Below, piece after piece: positions 10,719 to 21,008 of a stretch of DNA of 64,000 bases. Position 1 is the stretch's first letter. Each line of letters starts with the position of its first letter. The notes under the pieces were generated by a model. It was given only the letters and a program-made list of their open reading frames with translations, was not told the origin of the DNA and made no database searches. The position numbers were made by a program, and so were the translations under genes. The stretch covers positions 868,001 through 932,000 of the forward strand of contig NC_135259.1 in assembly GCF_964204865.1 (NCBI RefSeq). Direction: 5' to 3'. The DNA comes from Styela clava (taxonomy: Eukaryota; Chordata; Ascidiacea; Stolidobranchia; Styelidae).

Positions 10719-10889
10719 CTCACGTTTGCTGAATGCCTATAGCTAGAATTTTTAAGCTATAAAAAAATAATGAACGAGGATATATGATTAACAATTTTCC
10801 TAATACATGCCATGAAGCTTAAAGCAATTACATTCAATACCAAACTAATTTTGTTATATATATATATATGTAATTATTACCAAGTGGAA
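10719..10889. repeat. Dispersed repeat 'M3' with AT microsatellite
   Basis: The block starting near ctcacgtttgctgaatgcc and ending in an (AT)n tract recurs, diverged, at about 14660-14830, 20680-20850, 27430-27600, 47731-47900, 51215-51390 and 58300-58470. In each other place it lies just upstream of the hAT MITE. Its class is unknown. Here it abuts the BEL-A 3' LTR. Confidence 0.6.
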
Positions 10890-11421
10890 TTCCCAACAGA
10901 TCGACACATCTCTATCCCAAAAGGACATGCAATAGCACTTTTCACCTCTTTCTAGTCACCAAAATGAAGTGGTGAAAAGAATGGTGCGCAAGGTGAGAAG
11001 AATTCTATTGAATGGCCAGTCTCTCAATGATTAATTATTATGGTCTCTTCTAACAGCAGTAAAAAATATTATCAGCGATAAACCACCACTGAGTGACGAT
11101 CCGAATGATTTGAATTGCTCTCTCTCCAAACTCAATGTTGATAAATAGATTAGAACAGTCTTTGCCACCTGATTTGTTATTTCGAACAGATGAATACAGA
11201 AGTTGATACAGACATGTTCAGCGATTACTTGATTTATTTTGGCAGCGCTTGACAAAAGAATATTGTCCCCAATTACAGTGCCGACAGAAGTGACTCAATG
11301 TTCAACACATCTTCCAAGTTGGAGATTTTGTGGCCCTGATTATCAAGAAGTTGTCAGGAAAGTGAAAGTGCACATATCCAATTGTATTTATGTGCGTGAC
11401 ATAATGAAGTTCTGCCTACTT
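10890..11421 (+). pseudogene. BEL-B integrase C-terminal relic
   Basis: The three forward frames, read piecewise, show degraded similarity to the BEL-A integrase. Signs are a SPPxxSHQ-like region near 10940, PPLSDDPNDLN near 11090 and a final block VKVHISNCIYVRDIMKFCL (about 11356-11420) that parallels the BEL-A C-terminus. Many stops and shifts are present. It ends where a hAT element is inserted, and its 3' UTR continues at 13581. Related relics lie at 26538 and 47900. Confidence 0.8.
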
Positions 11422-12204
11422 CAGGGGTGGGCAACCTTTGGCACGCGTGCCAAACTTGGCACGCGAGCCCATTTATTCGGCATGCGAGCGAGGCCTCAGA
11501 AACGAGATCGTCTTATTTCAGATAAAAAGTTTCGAGACTGAATTATCTGATAAAACTCGGTGTTCGTTTATTCATTATCGTTTGTTAACAATCTGTTATT
11601 TATTTAAACTTTTTTTGTCTTTTCATGGCTTCAAAGAAATATATATATCATGGCGTATCAACTGAGCTCTCGACGAATTTTGTCGGAATTAACACAACGT
11701 TTGGCTACATTGTTACGTAATATATATTTCTGATTGATTTATGAAGTGGTGCAGCTCATGTTGGTTAGAGTTACTTGCTAACTTACTGTTATAACTTGAT
11801 TTCGAAAGAAATATAAGCTATTAGGAAAGGGAATACAAGAGACAAGTGCAGAAAACGAACTATTACATGATTGGGATGCCATTCCCGAGAATTTTTTTAA
11901 AACTTGAAAACTTTGCAATGCACTATTCTACAACAGAGGTCGGTAAACTGAGGGCCAAATGCGGCCCGCGAGCTAATTTGTTGCGGCCCTCGAACAACCC
12001 GACATTTATTAAATGAAACAAAAATTGATCCCAAATTTATTATTGTATGTACGCGGATTTATGTGGTAACAAGTTCTGCTGTATGACGCTTGTTTTGAAA
12101 TATGTAGCGTCAGTTGCATGTCGTTCGAGTTAATTGTGATCTTTAAAATTCAAAAATGTTTGGAAAACGCAGGATAGCTCGCGACGAGGACTGAACATTC
12201 CAAT

Positions 12205-12330
12205 GTGCTTCGACGAAAAATTCGAGCCGAGACCCAGGACTGCGCCACAGTTGATCTATGCGACAGTGCAAAACAAGTAATGGGCACGTTCGAAAGCACA
12301 TATTGCTGCGAACAGCTTTATCTAAAATGC
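12205..12330 (+). pseudogene. hAT transposase C-terminal dimerisation relic (inside hAT-2)
   Basis: A short open frame contains GTFESTYCCEQLYLK. The arrangement of aromatic, GST-like and CEQ residues matches the hAT C-terminal dimerisation motif (typically FGSTYxCEQxFS). It is far too short for a transposase, so the element is an internally deleted derivative. The two other copies read FGSTYCCEQ, so the G-to-E change is private to this copy. Confidence 0.7.
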
Positions 12331-12568
12331 ATTACACTTGGAATAAACTTCGTACTCGCTTGTCAGGTCTTCTTTGGAAGACGTACCGTGGGAGCAAGTG
12401 GCAAAAAAACATCATCCTTCACATTAATAACAAGTAAATAAAAACAATATGTTGTTGAATAATATATATATATTAAGAAACGGCACATACACATCTCATA
12501 GTAGCAGGCTTTTAACGCAATAATAGAAGGTGTGAATGCGCCACAATTTGAAATTCAATCTAGCGCTT

Positions 12569-13081
12569 CAATCAATCAATCAATCATCATTTATTCGTCA
12601 ACACAATCAATATATATATATCACGGAAATATGGCAAGATATATAATAAGTAAAAAAAAGAACTTCATATGTGTGACAGGAGTCGCGAGGGACCACGAAA
12701 GGTCTTCGAGCAGCGACACCTACGATGCTGATTCAGCTTAATAAATAAATTTAGTTAACGCCTATGCTTCTAATCATTATTATTTACAAAACATAAAAAA
12801 CATGACATCAAACAATTGAATAATATGTGTATATAACAAATTTGAAAAACATGAAAACCACCAAATAGCTATTACAAACTTCTTTATATATATATATGAA
12901 GGAGAAAAAATCCAAATTCAAAGAGAAACCAATCGTAATAAAAGTAGATGAAACTCTAATAAACGTACAATTAGGTTTTTAGACCGTGTACATAACATTG
13001 AAGTGTATATAACACCTCAATGGTACATAACGGCATAATCGTTGCCAACCAAGCAGCAATTTTGAAAAATAAGGACTTGTT
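12569..13081 (-). mobile_element. Non-LTR retroposon 3' fragment, minus orientation
   Basis: A 513-bp insertion in hAT-2 of copy 1 only. The left edge is (CAAT)n, so on the minus strand the insertion ends in an (ATTG)n tail after AATAAATGATG. A 5-bp duplication cgctt flanks it (12564-12568, 13082-13086). The other two hAT-2 copies have an uninterrupted site. Simple-repeat tails are typical of LINE and LINE-dependent SINE insertions. I cannot assign a clade, and no RT is present. Confidence 0.75.
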
Positions 13082-13171
13082 CGCTTGTTCGAAGGCGAAA
13101 ATATTGCGGCCTGCGCGCTACAGGGAATGTGTTTATTTGGCCCGCAAGTACATAAAGTTTTCCGACCACTG

Positions 13172-13375
13172 CTCTACATCATCTGCATATGCTTGTGAAT
13201 CTTTGTTCTCAGTTATGATTGGAATTTAAATAAGTCGTCTCGTAACAGGAGTAGCCTGAACGTTGAAACCAGTAGTTCGTATATTTCTTTGAAAGTTACA
13301 AAATATAAACCCAATGTAAAATCTCTATCAGCGGCAATGCAGCAGCAGAAGTCTCACTGAGATAGAATAAGAAAA
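13172..13375 (+). pseudogene. hAT transposase dimerisation relic of hAT-1 (right half)
   Basis: After the hAT-2 insertion the plus strand reads SSAYACESLFSVM. About 50 codons later it has TKYKPN and SAAMQQQKSH-like pieces separated by stops. This is the layout of the conserved hAT C-terminal region (CESxFSxM, followed by LRxA...YxPxxxxL). The upstream part appears at about 11850-11933, so hAT-2 landed inside this domain. It is degraded and not translatable. Confidence 0.75.
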
Positions 13376-13580
13376 GTAATCAAATCTATTTGTCGGACTG
13401 ATAATATATCCGAATAGTGAATCCGTCTGTAGGCCTACATGTTTGAAAGGTTTATTATTATGTATTTTTGCTTTGGAAGCAGCAAAGCATTGTTTTTAAT
13501 TTTGATCGGCACGCGGAAGAATTTTGTTGTTAAATTTAGCCGATTTTGGCACGCGAGCCGAAAAAGGTTGCCCAACCCTG

Positions 13581-14480
13581 GCCTACTTGAACCTTGTTGA
13601 GTACATTTACGTACAAAATCCACACTGCATATATAGCATCCACACCACACATACAAACTGGCAATTTCGTTATCTTCATAGGTTTTGTTTCCGTATTTTT
13701 AACTCCCATTGTTTTTGGAAGTTGAGTAAACATTTTTTTTTCAATATTTCCCTCCGTTATCCATTTCATCAACACATTTTATATAATTTCCGGGGCCGGT
13801 ATGTACGAAATGTTTTATTGCCCATTTTATGGAACCGCCCTTCAATTTAAGCACTGTAAAATTAGTCAACGTCCCTCCTTTTACTGTGGCGAATAAATGA
13901 CTCACCCAAGCTAGAAAATTTGAAATTTTGTTGCCACAAGGTAGATGCACGTCTCACAATGCGGATCAGGGAGTCTGCTGTGCAAATGTATGTTTTATTA
14001 ATGATGGGTTTTCCTATTTCGCGTTTGACTCATGCCATACGTTGCAAAATGATTATCAGGTGGGAATTTGATACTTAGAATATTGTCAGGTTTATTCATA
14101 TATTACCCGAATAGGTTTTGAGGATTGCTCTAATATATGCAATGTTATATTTATCATTGTCTTATTTTGTATCCTAGCATACTCGCGGCTGTTCTTTGAG
14201 TCCTTGTCAAAAAGAGTCAATTTATTATTAACACCAATACTGAAGTACTAAGACTGTTAACACTGATGTCAACATCAGATGTGTTTCAGGCTGATAACAA
14301 AGTTTCTTTCAAAGTTTCTTGTTGGTGCATAAATTGAAGACAATAATTTGGATACCAAAGGACAGGATACGACTTTAGTTAGCTCGTAACTCGTAACCGT
14401 AGTGGGAAACCTTACTTCAAACTACTTATCCCACATGCACAACCTTTACATTTGTTCAATTTCTGATGAATGGGCTAGTA
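13581..14480 (+). other. BEL-B 3' UTR relic and unassigned sequence
   Basis: Sequence 13589-13850 is the continuation of the BEL-B relic interrupted by hAT-1. It matches 26861-27200 and contains CCGGGGCCGGTATGTACGAA near 13789. From 13850 to 14480 I see no gene. The copies at 50019 and 57092 carry long C runs at the spot where this copy has only CCC. Confidence 0.6.
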
Positions 14481-14987
14481 TGAAAGGGAGGTTTGAAGAT
14501 CATAGTGCCAGTATTTGACAAGTCAAAGACAGTTAAACTCATATATTTTATTATCCACCTATTTTGTTTCTGATATCATTCTCTTAGAAGTATTTTGTGG
14601 TTATCTTAGCAATAGCAATAGAATGATGAGAACTAAGATTAGAAAAGCCGATACTCGCATTCGCTGAATGCCCGTAAAATTAGAATTTTTCACATTATAA
14701 AAAATAAGGAACGGGTAGATATAATTGACAATCTTTCAAATACATGATATGTGGCTTAAAGTAATTACATTTAATCTCAAACAAACTTTGTGATATATAT
14801 ATATGAACGTTGTGGAATTATTACTTGTCTTAGTAAATTGGATGGAGCAAGATTCGAATCTAAATTTACATGCGTGTCCATAGATTTTCTGGAATCGTAT
14901 TGAAGATCGATTTCCCTACATCTTTCACCGATACAATATTAATTTATGTTTCTACTAATTGCAGCATCCGTTATATAAGATCTACCC

Positions 14988-15832
14988 TAGCGTGGTCCAA
15001 GGTTGCGAGGTTGGCGTGACGCAATAACTTTTGGCGATGTCTCGCGGGCCGCAGTAGGAGAAAACCCAAAAGTGATAAAACATCGGGAGTTTACCCATTT
15101 GCTTCTTGAGAAATATCGTGATATTTTTGGCGTTTTTCTTCATGTTTGATTTTGTAATGTCCGATAAAATTATATTTTTTCGTGGTAGAAATTACTTGGA
15201 AACACACCAGACCCCGTCATTGAACGTTGTTGGAGAAAGGTAAATACGTTTCCTATTTCTTGTTCATTTATTCTACACTTATTGTATGATGAATTCATAT
15301 ATTTGACTAATTTCATTACTTTTAGGGTGATTAGGTCTAGTGGTATCGTCAAATAACAACCAAAATATCTGTCTAAGATGAGACTCCGGACCCAGCTAAA
15401 AAAAACTGGATTGCGCGGCGCTAAGTCAGGTCTGCGTTTCGTCATTGCTGTAACATGGTCACGTCTCTGAAATGGAGAAGTTACTTAAGGCGAGCTTCAT
15501 GTACGAAGTTTGGATGGAAGCGCGATTCATCTCATCAGCTTGGTCATGTCTGCACAAGACAATTTATTCTCCTCGTACCGACCACGGGAAGTCATTTCCA
15601 TCCTGGTAGAGTCTTGACGTTTATAGATACAACATTGAAATTCCGTGATTTTATCAAATATCAATCCCGACATCGGGATTAGGAAAAAGGCCAATCACAG
15701 TTGGAATAGTTCAGAAATAACTCAGGAATATTCTGCCAATAAATACACTTATCTAACAATGGTTTAGTACACGCTAAAATTGTTCTACGGGCGCAAGGAA
15801 TGTGTTCTAGGGCCGCGGTTCGGACCACCCTG
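14988..15832. mobile_element. hAT MITE 'hAT-3' (YAGGGTGGTCC) in unit A, 845 bp
   Basis: The left end TAGCGTGGTCCAAGGTTG and the complement of the right end, CAGGGTGGTCCGAACCGCGG, are inverted termini. The 8-bp target duplication atctaccc is perfect (14980-14987, 15833-15840). A GCGGGCCGCAG motif lies inside the left end and GGCCGCGG inside the right. No transposase ORF is recognised. A short minus-strand open frame (15170-15445) has no similarity I know. The older copy at 27767-27997 lacks the central ~614 bases. Confidence 0.9.
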
Positions 15833-16834
15833 ATCTACCCTATAAAGCTCGGTACAAGCAGTACTTAATCATATTCATGTAACCACTATCCTGAAATCCC
15901 TACTAACATGCATTCTTAAATCATCATAGGTTGTTACTGTTCCATCCGAATGTTGGCCAGGGTAAATATTGATATTTTTACGTAAACTGCGAAGGCTCGT
16001 CTGACGCACTACACAATGGTATGATTTGAGTTTGTTGATTAATTAGGATAATTGGTAAATTGGAAGCGCAATAGTTGAATATCTTGTCTCAGTCTATCTC
16101 AGTATTCGGTGTGAATCAGTGTTTACAGGTTCTGTATTGTTGGTAGTACTCGTTATGTATCTGTTGGAAATACCAATTTGTAAATTTACAAATTCTTGTA
16201 AGAACTGAGGTTTTCAAGTGTAAGACAAATATAATTCAGGGCAGTATTACAGTTAAACTAACATAGTAACTACTGCTTTATTATTTTTGTCATAAAACTT
16301 GAATTATATTTACATCAGAGCATATTTCGTTTGGTTGTGTTACTTGTAGAGCCAGGACATAACGTATGTATATACTAAATTAGGTTTTGTATGTGTTTAA
16401 TCTTTATCGTGCTGATGGATTTGAAATATAGATGGTTGTGTATATAGAGAATATATTGAGTTGTCTATCCGTATGAAATATTGAGTTTTCGTTTATTATT
16501 TTCAGCCGATGCCATGTTCCTGATTCTATTCCAAGTTCCACCGTGTTGACTGTTTTTGTTTTGAACAAACTACACAGATTCTTAGTTGAATTTCATTGGG
16601 ACATAGCACTTTAAGGCACAAATAATATGCTGGAACCCCTTGCTCTCTAATATCAAACACTAGTAACTGGTTCAGAAACAAATCGTTTAGTTCGTGACAG
16701 GACTTGTTTATTGGGGGCGCGTTGTCGAAGATCTCTAACCACTAATAATTAGCTACGAATGTAAATTTTTCTTCTTCTCGGAAACATTTTTAAAATATTG
16801 CATTTGAAGAATATCCTAACGTGAAAACCAGAAG
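15833..16834. other. Unassigned non-coding stretch of unit A
   Basis: About 1 kb of AT-rich sequence, present in all units and, diverged, at 28006-29704. No ORF, RNA or terminal repeat recognised. Confidence 0.5.
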
Positions 16835-17185
16835 AATGAGCATGTGTTCAAGTATTCAAATTTAAATGAAACATTACTAATGTTTCTAGAGGAAGATCAA
16901 AAGCTTCCTTCATCATCCTTCCGAAAGTTACAAAACCATATACACTGAAAGCTAAACTCACATCTTTCATTAAACTTTTGATTTCTGGTTTTCTTCTCGC
17001 TAAAGGTATTTTAGTTTTGAGTCGATTTTCACGCTCCACATATTTAAGAAATATTTCCAAAAGAGCGTTCTTGGCCTGAATCGCTTGTTATCTGAATAAA
17101 AGAACACAATTCATAGGTTTTGTTGTAATCATCATGCAAAATTTATATCTTAGCAGTTGAAGGTGGTTAAAGACGCTAAAAATGG
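16835..17185 (-). repeat. LTR-like direct repeat, low-coordinate copy, unit A
   Basis: This segment (gagcatgtgttcaagtattc ... cgcttgttatctgaataaaa) aligns, with divergence, to 19563-19860 in the same orientation. The pair brackets a BEL-type coding relic, so they are plausibly its decayed LTRs. A terminal TG/CA pair cannot be fixed. Confidence 0.55.
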
Positions 17186-17458
17186 CAAAATTATGACCGC
17201 ATAAAGAATATATGTCTAAAAGAAAACGAAGTTGAATAAAAAACAGATAAGTTTAGGGCTGCCCAACCCGCGGGCCGCGTTCATAAGCAATGAGTCCATG
17301 AGCAAACATTTTTTAAGGTTTAAATTTTAGTACCGTATTTTATATAGGGCTAAACTATGTTTCGTATTATGGCGTGACATCCAAATGTCGTTTCTTTCAA
17401 TCACGCATATAGTAAGTCTTGCGCTCTGTTGAATATCGATGTCAGTTTTTTTTTCAAT

Positions 17459-18690
17459 TTATTGCAGAACTGCACATTCTGTTTGACAAATTCGAAAACT
17501 ACTGTGCGATGAAAGAACGGAGCAGAGAATTATACGCACATGGCTGTTTCCAAGAAGAATCATTATTTGAACAGTTAAAAATTGCAGAATTAATATAATC
17601 TTCCAAAAATCGAATATATGAAGCATGGCTTTTATATTGACGTTTATAGCTGTCGGTCTTTTCTGCAATTGAAAAAGCACCTTGACGCGATTATTTAATA
17701 AATCGTTGTTTGTTTTAAGTTGTTTTGTAAGACTTTGGAATCTTATTCGAGCTGCGTGTTCGTTTAGTGACTTTTCGCAATTTCCATTCATCTCCATAAA
17801 ACCAAATTCATCAGGACGGTAAAATAATTTAATTTTACTGTTCGTGGAAAATATTCTCGTCTATTATTAAACGACTCGCTACACGGTAAATTGAACGACG
17901 TGACTATAATGGTCACATAAACCACAATGCATGAAATTTGAAATTGTCTTATTGTCAATACTTGTACGCAAATTTCCGATCAAGTCCAACCATGAGGAAT
18001 TTCAATTCGTATTGGTTCATGTTGCGATGGGTGCGCTATGGGATTTTATGCCGCGATTAAAATCATAGCTTGATTCGCTTCAATATCGGCCAACGGAATA
18101 TCCTGCAAGTGAGGCGAGGCATAAATTGATCTCTTTTAAACATTCTAGCTGAATGTTGTATGCGTGACTCCATCGCAAACACGTTGTTTAATGCCAATAT
18201 TCTTCATAACCAGATTCCACCTACAATTTTACTAACTCTGCTATTTGTGAAACGCCTTTGTTACATAAAGTGTCAATGGTATCACAGGTACGATTTATTT
18301 TTATTAGACCAAGTCTTCGTTTCGATTGATGATGTATATATAATTGAGATTTGAATAGCAAAGTCTAGCACAGCGATAAAGTATTCAGAAAAGCCCACAG
18401 ACCTTTTACTACAACTGGCAAAGGCTGAAATTGGACACCACGTCTGAAACATTTGCATTGACAACGCTGTTTTACGAGTAGAGACATTGCGATGGTTGTT
18501 AGCATTTGATCTTCTTGTAAAGATCCTCAGGCCATGGATCACTGAATAATGCTTACCCGAACAAGCGCGACACATGTTATAAAATTTACACCAAAAGGCA
18601 AACTGTCCAAGTTCGAGACAATTGAAACATAAATTTAATTCTAGTGAAAATCTTCTTTTTACGTCATTGGACATGTACATTTAAAGAATG
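17459..18690 (-). pseudogene. BEL-C gag/protease relic, unit A
   Basis: Read on the minus strand from about 18690 downward. A 132-codon frame (18680-18282) contains LCFNCLELGQFAFWCKFYNMC and CRACSGKHYSVIH, the tandem knuckle pattern of BEL/Pao elements. Further down, broken frames (18260-18040) match the protease region that is more intact at 33151-33453. A 112-codon frame (17797-17459) carries RIRFQSLTKQLK, resembling the linker before RT. RT itself is deleted compared with the diverged copy at 31200-33790. Non-functional. The 132-codon frame is identical in B and D only because those duplications are recent. Confidence 0.75.
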
Positions 18691-19562
18691 TAAACAATTG
18701 CAGAAGCAACTACGTTTTTGTGGATGCTTGAAAGTATGACTTAAAATCGGATATTTTGCGGCTACTGAATTCCTGAATCTTTGCCACATTTACTCATTGC
18801 AACTACATAATTACTTACCATCGTACCTAGGCCGTCGACATGTCGTTTGCTACTCCGTCAAGGACGCGAATAGCCGAAGCATATGTGAACCGTCGTCGTC
18901 AAGACAACTGTGTACATTATCAAAAAATTTACCAGACTAGTTTGGTTCCAGGTGAACAATCCACGCGTCAACTGCTTCTTGGATTGAACGGTTAAAGTTA
19001 ATTTTGTAGAAAGCTCGAAAGGATGCAAAAGTCTTCAATTGATACAGTATGACGTCGTTGCATTACTGTTGAATAACAGCAAATAGTTAAGCTATTTTAT
19101 AAGTTGCAATATCTGCAGAAAACTGTAGGTATGTTTACAAAACATTGTAACACAAATACTCCATCAGTCAGTCAGTTAGAAGTTCATTTTTCATCAAAAT
19201 GAACATATAATTAATGCAAACAAAACTAGGAAAAAAACACAAAAAAGGAATTTCATGGTGGAGGGTGACGCGAAAAAAACAATGCTGGTTATCGAGCAGC
19301 GATACCTGAGATAAAGGTCTAACTTTGATATAGGTAGAATAGAAAGAAGTCCATGAAATACAAATGTTTCAATCCAGCACCTTCGTCGACCCAATTAAAC
19401 AGCCCTACAGAACCCATGAGGTTCGATCGAACCTATGTTAAGAAACACTGCTAAAAAACTGAGAATGGTTAATAGATAATCTGAGCTACTCGCATCAGGC
19501 AAGGTAGTCATGGAAGCAATATAGCATAGAATCAACCAAGCACAGCGATAGCTGTTCAGATG
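18691..19562. other. Probable BEL-C gag remnant and unassigned sequence, unit A
   Basis: This lies between the zinc-knuckle relic and the high-coordinate LTR-like repeat, the position expected for BEL-C gag on the minus strand. Reading frames are fragmentary, and I recognise no motif strongly enough to claim it. Confidence 0.4.
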
Positions 19563-19860
19563 TTTTGAGCATGTGTTCAAATATTCAGTTATTCTAAATG
19601 AAATGAAATACTGTTACAAAATTTACAAAACAATCTAAGCAGAAAGCTAAACTTACATCACCTGTTAACCCTTTGATTTCTGCCAATCTCCTCTTCTCTG
19701 AAGATATTTGAGTTGATTTTTATTCTCCATTAATTTTCAAGTAATGTGGGTAAATGTGCGGACGTTGCCTGTATCGCTTTTTATCTGAATTAAAAGAACA
19801 AAATTTAAATGCTTTGTAACATCCATTATGGCGTCATAAAATAGAATGAGGATGCATTTT
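19563..19860 (-). repeat. LTR-like direct repeat, high-coordinate copy, unit A
   Basis: Homologous to 16835-17185 in direct orientation (shared stretches include gcatgtgttca, agaaagctaaac, tttgatttctg and tcgct...tatctgaat). It lies on the 5' side of the minus-strand BEL-C relic. Confidence 0.55.
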
Positions 19861-20334
19861 AAAACTAATAAAAGCCTAGCCCTGAATAATAAAAAAGTTG
19901 ATTGTTGTAAACTGCTTGTCTGACTTTGGTCAGACAAAAGGTTACAGAAATACATTTGTGTAAGCGTGCAGCAGGACTCTCGAATTGCTCATTAAAAAAG
20001 AACTGGCGTTTAGTTGCTGTGCTATTGTCACTTTTCCCAACCTTGAAATTGCAACATGCAGAAATAAATAATTTACATCCTGGAAATATTGTAATAGAAC
20101 CGATTCGCACAAAACTGATAATAGCTGTAAACTCGAAATAGGCAGTGGTATATTTATAACTGTTGCCCACAACTTCAAGAACATACAACTTACATTTGAC
20201 TAAAGCAACATAACGCTGGTTTACTCATTAATTTCCCTGTAACCAACGGTTGTGACTTTTCCGGTTTCAAATCGACACCACTGAGAAGTAACTAGGTAGA
20301 AGCAGATAGAAAGATGTAGAGTATGCACAAATAT

Positions 20335-20500
20335 TGCATTTGCTAGAGTCCTGAAGAATCGGCTAATACGAAAGGAAGATTTGAAGATCACATAGCCAGT
20401 ATTTGAGAAGTCAAAGACAGTTAAACTCATATATTTTCTTATCCATCTATTTTGTTTCTGTTATCATTCTCTTAGAAGTATTTTGTGGTTATCTTTCGGT
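20335..20500. repeat. Junction of units A and B at a short direct repeat
   Basis: The end of unit A (tgcacaa...gcatttgct...gaagaatcggctaatacgaa) resembles the beginning of a unit (tgcacaacc...gatgaatgggctagtatgaa, about 14450-14530). Both run into a TTTGAAGATCA core. The tandem duplication was probably created or resolved by unequal recombination between these ~100-base repeats. The older unit at 27220-34480 has the same repeat at both ends. Confidence 0.65.
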
Positions 20501-21008
20501 ATTCACACGTGTCAAGAAATAAGTTTAAATGAGTAGTCTTTCGCTTGTCTCGAATGTTATATGAGATAAAAATAACACAATGTATACGCTTTTTTTTTCT
20601 CGTGATTGCATTGCATACGGCACCGATGCCCTAGCAATAGAATGATGACAAATAAGATTAGAAAAGCCGATACTCGCATTCGCTGAATGCCCGTAAAATT
20701 AGAATTTTTCACATTATAAAAAATAAGGAACGGGTAGATATAATTGACAATCTTTCAAATACATGATATGTGGCTTAAAGTAATTACATTTAATCTCAAA
20801 CAAACTTTGTGATATATATATATGAAGACGTTGTGGAATTATTACTTGTCTTAGTAAATTGGATGGAGCAAGATTCGAATCTAAATTTACATGCGTGTCC
20901 ATAGATTTTCTGGAATCGTATTGAAGATCGATTTCCCTACATCTTTTACCGATACAATATTAATTTATGTTTCTACTAATTGCAGCATCCGTTATATAAG
21001 ATCTACCT

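Larger units (their letters stand above)
11934..13171. mobile_element. Nested hAT element 'hAT-2' (CAGRGGTCGG), 1,238 bp
   Basis: It starts CAGAGGTCGGTAAACTGAGG and ends with CCGACCACTG, whose complement is CAGTGGTCGG. Just inside both ends lies a GGCCAAAT/GCGGCCC motif. Flanking 8-mers are ttctacaa and ctctacat (6 of 8 identical). It sits inside hAT-1, splitting the transposase dimerisation relic. It carries a 513-bp retroposon that the copies at 48946-49609 and 55965-56682 lack. Confidence 0.88.
11422..13580. mobile_element. hAT element 'hAT-1' (CAGGGGTGGGCAACC), 2,159 bp, with nested insertions
   Basis: The left end CAGGGGTGGGCAACCTTTGG and the complement of the right end CCAACCCTG form inverted termini, followed inside by CACGCG-rich subterminal repeats. 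The 8-bp target duplication gcctactt is perfect (11414-11421, 13581-13588). The host sequence is the BEL-B relic, whose coding end and UTR lie on either side. It carries remnants of a hAT transposase C-terminus and is itself interrupted by a second hAT (11934-13171). The same insertion is present at 48434-50018 and, left-truncated, at 55690-57091. Confidence 0.92.
13581..20390. repeat. Duplicated unit A of the ~6-kb array (with left flank)
   Basis: This unit is nearly identical to B (from 20391), C (50019-55689) and D (57092-64000). From about 14990 to 20400 the offset to B is exactly 6,021 bases throughout, with only scattered substitutions. It contains the BEL-B 3' UTR (13581-13850), an unassigned stretch (13850-14480), repeat M3, a hAT MITE, and a minus-strand BEL-C relic with LTR-like ends. 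Unit A lacks ~140 bases near 14600 that B and D retain. No functional gene seen. Confidence 0.9.

Noticed and set aside
19865-20188. Short ORFs (such as 107 codons minus, 71 codons plus) identical in units A, B and D, as a possible conserved gene family
   Set aside because: The whole unit including non-coding DNA is equally conserved because duplication is recent. No domain, codon bias or start context supports them.
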